Origin: Pyrenophora tritici-repentis | Taxonomy: Eukaryota > Ascomycota > Dothideomycetes > Pleosporales > Pleosporaceae | Length of the DNA: 64,000 nt | Direction: 5' to 3' | Assembly: GCF_003171515.1 (NCBI RefSeq) | Contig: NC_089390.1 | Coordinates: 6,386,001 to 6,450,000, forward strand | Part shown: positions 10,098 through 18,998 of the stretch, piece after piece | Layout: each line of letters begins with the position of its first letter | Numbering within the stretch: the first letter of the stretch is position 1 | Notes under the pieces: generated by a model | What the model was told of the DNA's origin: nothing | The model's database searches: none | What the model saw: the letters and a program-made list of their open reading frames with translations, nothing else | Made by a program: the position numbers and the translations under genes

Positions 10098-11405
10098 TCA
10101 GTCTCCACGAACTCTTGGCAGGCCTCTGCCTTCCTTGTACTCATTCCCACCTTCAAGTTCAATAATCTTTTGAACATGGATAGGAATTCTCTCTATCCAT
10201 GCCTGAATCTGTGACTGTGGGAGATCACTCCAGGCCTGCTCCCATGCTTTTGTGGCCTCTCCTCTACTCTTTGGAGCTCCTTTCTTGGTAGTTCTTCTCT
10301 TTAACCATGGCCAGGCTGGCTCAATAGCGTTGAGATCAGGTGAGTTACCACACCAGAAGAGCTTCTCCACACTCTCTCGTTGATAGATAATATTCTGGGC
10401 CTGGTGAGCATGAGAGGGAGCCTTATCTTCTTGAACAAGAGTACCTGGCCTCTCTCTCATACACTCCTTAGCAAAGGGGATAAGCTTCGGGAGAAGAACC
10501 TCAGTCTGATACCGCCACCAATCAATGCCACCTTTATCATTACCACGAGTGAGCTTCCCATTCTCCTTAGTCCATCTCCATTGAGGAGCTCTACCAGGCT
10601 TATTCCTTAAGCCTATCCTCTTCATGCCTATAGTAAGCTCCCACTCCTCTCTCATAATAGGCTCTAGGATCTTATTCATCTCTTCAATCTTAAGAGCTGC
10701 TTCTCTCTTCTCTTGGGCTGTCTCTGGCCTCCATACATGAAAGGGACCTTTGTAATTATACGTGAAGCAGCCCCAGAACATAAACTCAGAGTATCCCTTC
10801 CACCTCTCTCGTATCACAGATCTTGTAAGAGCCTCATCTGCCTTTCTCCACACCCGATACCCACCACGGCGGTGGTTCAGTACGACAGAGGTCTCATCTG
10901 ACCAGATAACGTTCTTCCAGTCCTCAAGAGTCCAGTGCTGACGAGCGAGACACCAGGTAAGTCTATCTTGTCTCATCTTCTTCGTCAACCCAGGCTTCCT
11001 CGTCGGCTTCGTCTTCTTGTATCCTGCTGCCTTGAGGACTCTCCACACCGTGGTAGGAGAGACGTCGTAACCGTAGAGACTAAGATCACCAGCTATGTCA
11101 GCACAGCTCTTCTCTCGTCCATAACGGTCACGGCGTACTTTGTCAACAGTAGGTTCATGGATAGCCTCTTGTTTACGTGGGCGGCCTGAGCGAGGAGCAT
11201 CTTCAAGGTGTTCAGGAAGAACCTTTAGGGTTGGTCCATTTGGCTCAAAGCCTCGAAGGCAGGCTCGGCTGAAGATAGCGTCGATAGTGCGTGGGGAAAT
11301 ACCCAGGATCTCGCTGATCTGGCTCGTTGATTTGCCCACAAAGCGGGACTTTAAAGTAACAATTATAGCACGTGTGAATGAGTCTGTGTGAGAACGAGGA
11401 GCCAT
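10098..11405 (-). CDS. Tc1-like transposase, DD34E
   Basis: 435 residues, intact from ATG to stop. It catalyses cut-and-paste movement of the element around it. The N-terminal region (to about 120) has two helix-turn-helix parts: KSTSQISEILGISPRT, and a second HTH before the RKPGLTKK linker. The catalytic core shows WSDETSV (first Asp), QEDKAPSHAH (second Asp) and SPDLNAIEPAW (Glu). The spacing between the second Asp and the Glu is 34 residues, the DD34E signature of Tc1 rather than DD34D of mariner. It lies within matching TIRs and TA duplications, so this copy has what an autonomous element needs. Activity is not shown. Confidence 0.93.
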   Translation of the reverse strand: MAPRSHTDSFTRAIIVTLKSRFVGKSTSQISEILGISPRTIDAIFSRACLRGFEPNGPTLKVLPEHLEDAPRSGRPRKQEAIHEPTVDKVRRDRYGREKSCADIAGDLSLYGYDVSPTTVWRVLKAAGYKKTKPTRKPGLTKKMRQDRLTWCLARQHWTLEDWKNVIWSDETSVVLNHRRGGYRVWRKADEALTRSVIRERWKGYSEFMFWGCFTYNYKGPFHVWRPETAQEKREAALKIEEMNKILEPIMREEWELTIGMKRIGLRNKPGRAPQWRWTKENGKLTRGNDKGGIDWWRYQTEVLLPKLIPFAKECMRERPGTLVQEDKAPSHAHQAQNIIYQRESVEKLFWCGNSPDLNAIEPAWPWLKRRTTKKGAPKSRGEATKAWEQAWSDLPQSQIQAWIERIPIHVQKIIELEGGNEYKEGRGLPRVRGD

Positions 11406-11518
11406 TACTAGTATAACTAACCTTTGAGAAACACCAAAGAAAGCGAAGATACTGCTATCTTCAGCTTCAAAAACTCTGACTGTGCCAAGAAATATCGGGC
11501 CGATAGATCTACCGCGCT

Positions 11519-11545
11519 AGCAATAACTTTTGAAAGGCACCTCCG
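11519..11545. repeat. Right TIR of Tc1-like element
   Basis: 27-bp terminal inverted repeat ending at the TA at 11546-11547. It lies about 110 bp upstream of the transposase start codon. Confidence 0.92.
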
Positions 11546-11805
11546 TAGAGACGTCGGCTGCTTGACACTTCGGCCCGACTTCGGCCCACCTTGCGCAGAG
11601 CTTAGGTATACCTTCGTAGCAGCTATGTTCGTAGACAATCAATCAGAACCACCGAACAGAATGCATTCCTAGTTATCGTTATTTCCCTTTACGCACTTAG
11701 TGCAAAGCCAACCAACAGATACAGAGTAATCGTATAGCTATTCAGCTTGTTGGAGGTCAGATTTATGCCAAGAAGAGTTGAGCCGAAGCACCGAGATTAG
11801 CGTGG

Positions 11806-11833
11806 GACAAAACTTTTAAAAGGCACCTCCGTA
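11806..11833. repeat. Third, diverged Tc1-type TIR (solo end)
   Basis: ACTTTTAAAAGGCACCTCCG followed by TA resembles the right TIR at 11519-11545 with about four to five mismatches, in the same orientation. No partner end was found. It may be the outer end of an older related element into which the complete copy jumped. Confidence 0.6.
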
Positions 11834-12029
11834 GATGATGTGGTTTCCGACGGGTAAGCTGAGTTGTTACGATAGCCGATAGGTAGGTCCGGAAAGAACA
11901 CCGCGATATCGGTCTAGTCGTAGAACATCCAAGTTTCCAAAGATTCCACCATTGCAACTACAGAGTATCCATGATCAACATACACCTTGAAACCTCACTG
12001 TCAATTCAATTTCCACCCCTTCTCACACA

Positions 12030-12722
12030 ATGCACGACCCAATAGCCGACGCAAAAGCCCAAGAAGCAACTCAACAATACACGTTCCGCATCGCAACACC
12101 AGCCGACATACCTTCCCTCCAACAAATGATCGGAGACTCGTTGCGCGCACTAGGAAAAGGGTACTACACACAAGCCGAGCTCGACGGCTCAATAGGCTAT
12201 CTCTTCGGCCCCGACTCCGTGTTAATCCATGACCAGTAAGTTAAGGCGTCTACCACCCCCCACCAAAGCAACACCTGAACTGAAAACTTCCGCAAAAGAA
12301 CATACTTCATCCTCCACCCAGTCGCACAGCCTGAGACAATATGTGCATGCGGTGGATGGTCATTTAGAAAAACGCTGTACGGCGGCGACTCTGCGCCCTC
12401 GCCCCTGCGTATGCCAGAGAAGCGCAACCCGGCCTGTGACCGTGCCAGCATCCGCGCCATCTTCACTTCTCCCTCGTTCGCGCGCCGCGGGCTGGGGACC
12501 ATGATGATGCGGTACTGCGAGGCGCGCGCCAAAGAGGGTAAAAAGGGCGAGACGGCAGGGTTTACGAGACTGGAGATGGGTGCTACGCTGAGTGGGGTGG
12601 CGCTTTACGAAAAGTGTGGATATGCCAGGAGCGGCAGAGAGGATGTAGTTAGCTGTCCTAACGGGGAGAGTATTAGGATTCTGCACATGACGAAAGATCT
12701 GGTCGAAGATAAGGGTCCGTAG
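12030..12722 (+). CDS. GNAT-family N-acetyltransferase
   Basis: Two exons, 12030-12235 and 12299-12722 (intron 12236-12298), 209 residues. The protein opens with the usual GNAT start, FRIATPADIPSLQQM (residues 18-32). The acetyl-CoA binding motif A is IFTSPSFARRGLGTMMMRYCE, of the R/Q-x-x-G-x-G/A type (RRGLGT). Later come LEMGATLSGVALYEKCGY and a closing strand ILHMTK. The family moves an acetyl group from acetyl-CoA to an amine on a small molecule or protein; the substrate is not readable. The gene sits between transposons, 196 bp from a solo Tc1-type TIR and 83 bp from the next pogo element, so its regulation may have been changed by them. Confidence 0.88.
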
Positions 12723-12805
12723 TGGGAAATTGGTCGCCTAACGCATGCCAGTTCGAATGACGATATGCTGTACCTGAGGTTGCAGCTCTGCACAAATAAC
12801 CTATA

Positions 12806-12872
12806 ACGTGGTTCACAAGCGAGTGACCACTACAAGCGAGTGGCCACCCCAACACCAGCGCAGCGCACGCGC
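12806..12872. repeat. Left TIR of pogo/Fot element, with 17-bp duplication
   Basis: 67 bp; the unit ACAAGCGAGTGACCACT is followed directly by ACAAGCGAGTGGCCACC, while the right end has this unit once. Confidence 0.88.
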
Positions 12873-12886
12873 AGCAATATTATCTT

Positions 12887-14529
12887 ATGTCTCAACAACG
12901 CAACGTACAACAAGCTTATACTGAAGGAGATATAATCCTAGCGATCTCTGATATTACATCGAACCAGGTTCCAAGTGTAAAACGTGCTGCAGCAATCTAC
13001 AACGTCCCCCGAACGACCGTACGCCGGCGACGCGCCGGACAACGCTCTCGACGCGACTGCGAGCCGAACTCAAAGCGCCTTACAAAACTAGAGGAGGAGG
13101 CAATTGTGCAGCGTGTACTTGAAGAGAGTTCACGTGGAATACCGCCCTCAAAGGCGCATGTACAAGATATGGCGGATAGACTGCTAAGGGAGCGTGGTGG
13201 GAAGCCTACAGGCAAGAACTGGGTTGATAACTTCATCAAGCGTACACCAGAGCTGCAAACGCGATGGAGCCGTCCGTATGATTGCCAGCGAGCTGCCTGC
13301 GAAGACCCAGCGATTATCCGGCCATGGTTCAGCCTGGTTCAATCGGTAAAGGCGAAGTACGGTATTTGGATGAAGACACCTGGAACTTTGATGAGTCTGG
13401 CTTCATGATGGGCAAGATATCCTCTCAGCTTGTTGTTACAGGCTCAGAGAAACCTGGGAAACAGAAGAAACTACAACCTGGCGATCGCGAGTGGGTTACC
13501 CTGGTACAAGGCGTCGCTGCGACGGGGCGTGTTATCCCACCTTTCCTCATCTTCGTGGGCAAGGTCCTTATCTCTACCTGGTACACTGATCTACCTCGCA
13601 ACTGGGTTATTGACGTTTCTCCTACTGGCTGGATCAACAACGACCTCGCGCTGGCGTGGCTTAAGCACTTCGACGCCCATACGAAGGCGTTCTCTGCTGG
13701 GGCATACAGGCTGCTCATCATTGACGGCCATGAGAGCCACTGCTCGATAGAATTCCAGGACTACTGCAAGGAGAACAAGATTATCGCCCTCTGCATGCCA
13801 CCTCATTCGTCGCACCTCCTGCAGCCTCTTGACGTAGTCCCCTACTCGCTGTTAAAGCGCCACTATGGCGACGGGATCTCGCTCTTAGCACGCAGCCGCA
13901 TCCACCATATCAACAAAGAAACCTTCCTACCAGCCTTTAAAACGGCTTTTGAGAAGACACTTACACCAGAGAATGTCTGCGCAGGGTTTCGAGGTGCTGG
14001 GCTAGTCCCTTTTAACCCAGACGCTGTGTTATCAAAGCTTGATGTACAGCTGCGTATGCCAACGCCACCTGCACCAGGTACTGTCGCCTGGGAGGCGCAA
14101 ACACCGCGCAACGCCCGCGAGATAGAGGCGCAATCTACGCTGATTCGAAATCGCATACAAAACTATCGGGGCTCACCAGCAAGTTCATTAGATGAGCAGG
14201 TTAAGCAGCTAAGCAAAGGCGCTCAGCAGATAGCTCATAATATGGTGTTGGTGCAGGAGGAAATGGGCCGCCTGCGAGACGCTGTTGACACGCTTACAAA
14301 GCGTAAGACCCGTAAAAGGCGGTATGTACGTGTAGAGGAGACTCTGAAAGTTGGTGAGGTATCTGACCTAATTGCTGCAAAGGAGGGTGGTAGTCGTGAG
14401 GATGGCGAGACGCCTGCGAAGAGGGTGCGCGCAGAGAGGCGCTGCGGCCGTTGCAGCGAGATTGGGCATAATTCCCGCACCTGCAAGGTAGAGATAGAGG
14501 ATGAAGATAGTAGTGATGCTTCTGAATAA
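12887..14529 (+). pseudogene. Pogo/Fot transposase, broken by one frameshift
   Basis: The first part (from 12887) has a psq-type helix-turn-helix (VPSVKRAAAIYNVPRTTVRR, about residues 28-47) and a CENP-B-like HTH (GKNWVDNFIKRTPEL). The second part, in another frame and ending at 14529, holds the DDE_1 core: DTWNFDESGFMMG, LLIIDGHESH and PPHSSHLLQPLDV. The frames meet at about 13345-13370; a run of three T at 13365-13367 appears one base short. The C-terminus has a zinc knuckle, CGRCSEIGHNSRTC (CX2CX4HX4C). Apart from the shift the gene is well preserved, so inactivation is recent or is a sequencing error. It is non-autonomous as read, but its TIRs could still be used by a related transposase. 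Confidence 0.88.
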
Positions 14530-14584
14530 TAATATCCTATTGCGTATAGTACAGTAATTTGTTGTGGTGTTGCGCTATGTCGCC

Positions 14585-14634
14585 GCGCGTGCGCTGCGCT
14601 GGTGTTGGGGTGGCCACTCGCTTGTGAACCACGT
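14585..14634. repeat. Right TIR of pogo/Fot element
   Basis: 50 bp, reverse complement of the left end without its internal duplication. It ends 221 bp before the NYN gene start codon. Confidence 0.88.
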
Positions 14635-14855
14635 TACACGGTATGTTTGGCTTCCTGCTTGTCTTGCCAGCGCTCCTATTCCGCCTCGCATAGTCCCATA
14701 AGGCTATCTCACGAGGCGCTTCGGTATCTGGCCCCAAATCATAGCGCAGTTACTAATACCTCTCAGTTGCTCCAGAAAATTAGCATCTTTCGGCTTCCTA
14801 CGACCATTCTACACACGACAGGCAACTTTGCCACCTCACGAGTTTCATATTTCCA

Positions 14856-16760
14856 ATGCCTTTGCAGTCTCTCGACACCGGCTGGGACTTTAGCTCCGTT
14901 ATCGATCTGATCGACTCGGGCGCCCATGACACCAGCTCCCCGGCACTTCGGCCTGCGGCACCAGCCGAGACTTCCGCATCGCAAGACGGAGGAGTACGGC
15001 TAGGAAGCTTCTCCAAGCTGTTCGAGAGCCTTGGCTTTACGGATGACGCTCCAGCTCCACTACCACCACTCGACCCCGACTCCGAACTGAGTAACTCGGA
15101 CGATGTCTTACTGCCGTCTCCAGTCCTCCAGCCTCCGCGTACCCCTGCCAAGCATGAACCGGAGGTGGAAGAACAGGCAACCAACAACACGGGTTTGACA
15201 AAGACTCAGCGCAAGAAGGCCCGCAGACGCGCCGAGAAAGAAATAGAAGCAGAATTAGCTCGCCAACGGGTTATACAAGAGACTTTGGATCAGCTTGCGG
15301 AGGATCGGGAGCAGATAGACCGCCAAGCGCAACGCGCTTCAATGCGGAAGCAGCTGAGCGAGCTTGTCAACACCCCAAAGACAGACATCGATGCGCCAGA
15401 AACACCATGCAAGACATCCCGAGCACATTCACGATCCAACGTAGGCGCAAAACTCAAGCCCACGACTCCTAGTCTGGCGCTAGAATCAGACTCGACCGAT
15501 GCTTATCGTGATCAGCCGCAGCATCCCAAGACGACCGACGCTCGTATAAGCATACTGAAGCGACCTTGTGCACTGCAAGTTGAGGCTCTGCAACCCAAGA
15601 CACCTACAGCTCGCCCGAGCATACTGAAGCGACCTTCCGCACCACAGCCCGAGACTCCTCAGCAACCCCAGAAAGTGCCCGTTGTCGTCCCATCTACTGC
15701 TCCAGCACCAAACCACCCCCAGTACACGACATTTGGCACTCTAGCACCGCCTCAATACGTACTGGCCGAACTGCAACAGCCGGTTCAGTATACTACACCA
15801 ATACACCATGGACTTGTGCCGCGAACTGTTCGACCTGTTACTTTACCCAGGACCGTTTCTCAGCCTGCACTGGCTGTACAGCTACCTACTACACTAACTC
15901 CGAATGTTGTTTCATTTAGCGGAAGGCGACCACCAGTCACGATTAGATCTCAAGTAGACCGTCATTTCAATTTGCTTCACAAGCTGTTGAACACGTTCCC
16001 TGAGGATCGAAAGTGGTTGCTGGCGCCGATGCAGCTCCTCAACGAGCGATCGTCTAGTCATGGGCTGCATGTATTCGTTGACGCCTCTAATATCATAATT
16101 GGCCTCAAAGATATGCTTCGGTACCATGGGCTGCAGCACAACTCTTATGACATGTCTTTTGACAGCCTTGCGTTGTTGATGGAGCGGCGTCGACCTGTTG
16201 CAAAGCGGTTCTTTGCTGGCTCACACCGCGAAGCTAACCCCCTTCCACATGTAGCGAAGCTTGTTGAGACATCGAAAGCAGTCGGTTACGACAGTGTTAT
16301 GCAAGAGCAAGTGCTGATTGTCCGCGAAGATTCAGAGAAGAAGAAATTCTTCAACGACGTCAAGAAGATGGGCTGGCACAGAGCTACTCAATTACGCAGC
16401 GGCAGCGGCAGCGACTCTGAAACGGGAGCGCCGACTCCGAAGACACCATCAGCCCCGAAATGGGTTGAGCAAGGTGTTGACGAGATTCTTCACTTGAAGA
16501 TGTGCCAAAGCATTATTGATTGCGAAGTGCCCAGCACCATGGTATTGGCAACGGGCGATGGAGCGGTGGCGGAAATGTCGGATGGCTTCCTTGCACATGT
16601 TGAGCGTGCGTTGAAGCGGGGCTGGAAAGTCGAACTGATCAGCTGGGGACAGCAGATCAATAGCGGATACAGGAAGAGGCAGTTCAGAGCCAAATGGGCG
16701 GAACAGTTCACGATTATCGGACTGGATCAATTCCTGGAAGATCTCATTGACACGCCATAG
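14856..16760 (+). CDS. NYN-domain (PIN-like ribonuclease fold) protein
   Basis: Single-exon gene, 634 residues. The first 370 residues are low in order: Pro/Thr/Ser-rich, with a basic coiled-coil stretch (KTQRKKARRRAEKEIEAE, about 111-128) and two ISILKRP/PSILKRP repeats. The C-terminal domain (about 400-630) is a NYN domain: HVFVDASNIIIG with Asp409, LATGDGAVAEMSDGF with Asp568 and Asp576, and a closing GWKVELISWG. NYN domains share the PIN fold and are usually metal-dependent RNases or RNA-binding modules. The acidic residues needed for catalysis are present, so RNase activity is plausible but inferred. The pogo element ends 221 bp upstream, within its likely promoter. Confidence 0.85.
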   Translation: MPLQSLDTGWDFSSVIDLIDSGAHDTSSPALRPAAPAETSASQDGGVRLGSFSKLFESLGFTDDAPAPLPPLDPDSELSNSDDVLLPSPVLQPPRTPAKHEPEVEEQATNNTGLTKTQRKKARRRAEKEIEAELARQRVIQETLDQLAEDREQIDRQAQRASMRKQLSELVNTPKTDIDAPETPCKTSRAHSRSNVGAKLKPTTPSLALESDSTDAYRDQPQHPKTTDARISILKRPCALQVEALQPKTPTARPSILKRPSAPQPETPQQPQKVPVVVPSTAPAPNHPQYTTFGTLAPPQYVLAELQQPVQYTTPIHHGLVPRTVRPVTLPRTVSQPALAVQLPTTLTPNVVSFSGRRPPVTIRSQVDRHFNLLHKLLNTFPEDRKWLLAPMQLLNERSSSHGLHVFVDASNIIIGLKDMLRYHGLQHNSYDMSFDSLALLMERRRPVAKRFFAGSHREANPLPHVAKLVETSKAVGYDSVMQEQVLIVREDSEKKKFFNDVKKMGWHRATQLRSGSGSDSETGAPTPKTPSAPKWVEQGVDEILHLKMCQSIIDCEVPSTMVLATGDGAVAEMSDGFLAHVERALKRGWKVELISWGQQINSGYRKRQFRAKWAEQFTIIGLDQFLEDLIDTP

Positions 16761-18998
16761 GATGATGGATATGCATGGCTGAATGTATCGAATGAAGATA
16801 TGCGGTGTGGACGTTAGTGCTTAGTGTGATGTGAAGCATGCATGAAGAAGTTTTGTTCGCTTCCACAAGTTATGTTTGTTTGGACTTGATAACGGCATTT
16901 AGCCGGGCATGGGTGGTGAGCAGTACGGTAGTCAGAGAATTGTTTGCAGGCCAAGTTTTAGAAAGTCGGCATCAGAAGACGAAGAATATCATGCGTTGTT
17001 GGACGGAGTTTCCCACCGACTCCGAGGTGCCCGAGATGGGTTTTAGGGAGTGTCAGGGACATATCATGATCGGCAAATCTAACCTCGCGTGACAGTGGTA
17101 GCGATACTAACAGTGACAACCGCAAACAAAACAAAGTAGCCGACTCCCGCGTGTGCAAGCTTCGCGCTCGGGCCCGGATGAGGGTTGAGAGTAAATTTGC
17201 GGAGCGGGGGCAGTAAGACGGAGACGGAGGAAGAGAGTTGTCTAGACTGGGCATGTGGGACGAGGCATGGCGAAGCTTAGTCTAGGTGGAACGGTTCCTG
17301 AGTGTGTGAAACATGGGCTTGCAGTCGTGTATTATTCAAGTGTGACAGGCAACGGCCGACGACCAGGTCCTTTCAGCACGTTGTTGGGGGGACAAAGCAA
17401 GGTTGTTGCTGGGGGGCCAGCTTTCTCGCATGGAAAGGGCATGGTGAGCGGGATTTGCACATGGCATCTCTCGCCCTACACCTCATGCGGCGAGCAGAGT
17501 CAGGATAGGAGTAAAGAAATTGCGATGTTCACGTCTTCGCGACTCTTGGGGGCAGAAGCGGGTTCCCGGCTAGTAGAAGCTGCAAAGGAAATTTTTCTAT
17601 TGAATTTCTGGTCACACCGAGATTTCCGTGTTAGCGCTTAGGCAAACGCTTGAAATGCCATGTTACAGGCGACTAAGCTGCATGTGAAGAGGGCAGCTGT
17701 GGTGTTCAAGCGCAGGGCAGGGCGTGGAGGCTAGGTTCGTCCGATGGTCCGTTTTTTCAAGGCCGAAAGCCGCGAGCTGCATGGACGGGGGTGGAACGGT
17801 GGTGTGTAATGGAGCAGTAAAAAGGAAATTACCCATTGGCAGTGTGGAAAGAAAGAAAAAACCCAGACGGCGTCCGTGTGGGAACCGGAGTAGAAGTCGT
17901 GCGAGAGCGAGGGGGCGCGACCCACGGCGACCGGCGAGCGGATGCTTGGAGATGCCGAGGGCGCCTATTCAGACTACAAGGGACATGAATGTGAGCGGAA
18001 GCGGATGCGGAGGATATGATAACGACACAGTCAGCGGTGGGAGGGCTCTGTTTGGGTGCGGTGTAATGGGGCGTGATTGGTAATTGGGGGTAAGAGAGTT
18101 TAGCCAAGCCAAGGCAGACGAGCAAAAAGGTGCAGGTGGTGTCGCATGTTCCGTGTACCTTGAGGCTGGGGCTAGTTCGGTGAGACTTGGTTTGTCGGCA
18201 GGACACACAGCAATGAGGCTCAGGCATCTGATGCCCGTATCGCGTACTCATCATCGGCAGGGGTGCAATACCGACGTGTCGCTGGGAGTCGCCTGACGGC
18301 GCGATGCGGCCAGCGGTATGTTGATGTCATGGCGGGCTAAAAAGCAGCTAACGCACTGCTGCTGCATCACTCTTGCACTTGGTTCGTTCATGACCGGTTT
18401 TGCAGATATGGGTCGCGTAAAAGAGAGGGTTTAGGCCTTTACGGTAGGGCCCCGGCATACCGATGGTCAAGGGTGTCGTCTTTGTGATACATGGAAGCAG
18501 AATGTCGTGCTACATATTAGAGCAGTGTTTGCTCAGCATGAGTGCAAAGTAGGTATAGTCAGTGCCAGTGCCATATCTAGTTATAGCATCGCATCCATGG
18601 ATATTGGATATTTGATATTTTGGCGAGGCGGAAACATTTGATGCGTCCGGGTGGTACTGCAAACGAGATTGAGCGTAACCCGCCCCGTCATAGCCGCTCA
18701 CGTCGCGGGCCTAACTAACTTGACCCCCCGGCCACGGCGCTGTGCAAGCCTCAGCCATCCGGAGCTTCCATCATGTACGGCGCTCTTTCATAATCTCTTG
18801 TCCACCGTCCTCTTCCGCTCGTCTTTTTCTCTTTTGTCCGCCTCGCCCACCGTCTGCTGGTTTCTCTGATAGACAAGACCACGTCCGCTTCCAGCTGCTT
18901 CTTGGTCGTGTGTCTATCGCCCTTGCCCCCCCCAACGCCCCTACGCCACAGACGATCCCCCCGACACGCCGCCAAAGCCTCGCCCTATCCTATTCACC
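16761..18998. other. Intergenic, 2.2 kb
   Basis: No gene recognised. The left part is the 3' flank of the NYN gene and the right part is the C/T-rich promoter and leader of AUR1. Open frames near 17.3-18.3 kb overlap each other on both strands and lack family features. Confidence 0.55.

Larger units (their letters stand above)
10022..11545 (-). mobile_element. Complete Tc1-like DNA transposon with TIRs and TA duplication
   Basis: A 1524-bp element. Left TIR at 10022-10048 reads CAGAGGTGCCTTTCAAAAGT and onward; right TIR at 11519-11545 is its reverse complement with one mismatch in 27 bp. Both ends are flanked by TA (10020-10021 and 11546-11547), the target duplication of the Tc1/mariner superfamily. 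The interior holds one intact transposase gene on the minus strand. There is no obvious loss of C to T, so repeat-induced mutation seems absent. Confidence 0.92.
12806..14634 (+). mobile_element. Pogo/Fot-type DNA transposon with TIRs and TA duplication
   Basis: A 1829-bp element between TA at 12804-12805 and TA at 14635-14636. The right TIR (14585-14634, 50 bp) and left TIR (12806-12872, 67 bp) match, except that the left one carries a 17-bp near-tandem duplication of ACAAGCGAGTGGCCACC. The outer end reads ACGTGGTTCACAAGCGAGTG. One transposase gene lies inside, with a single frameshift. Confidence 0.9.

Noticed and set aside
12745..12765. B-box-like AGTTCGAATGA as part of a tRNA gene
   Set aside because: No A box or cloverleaf around it; it lies in the 3' flank of the acetyltransferase gene.
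13282..14529. Separate gene for the 415-codon frame in the pogo element
   Set aside because: It begins without a DNA-binding domain and continues the protein of the upstream frame; the two are one transposase with a frameshift.
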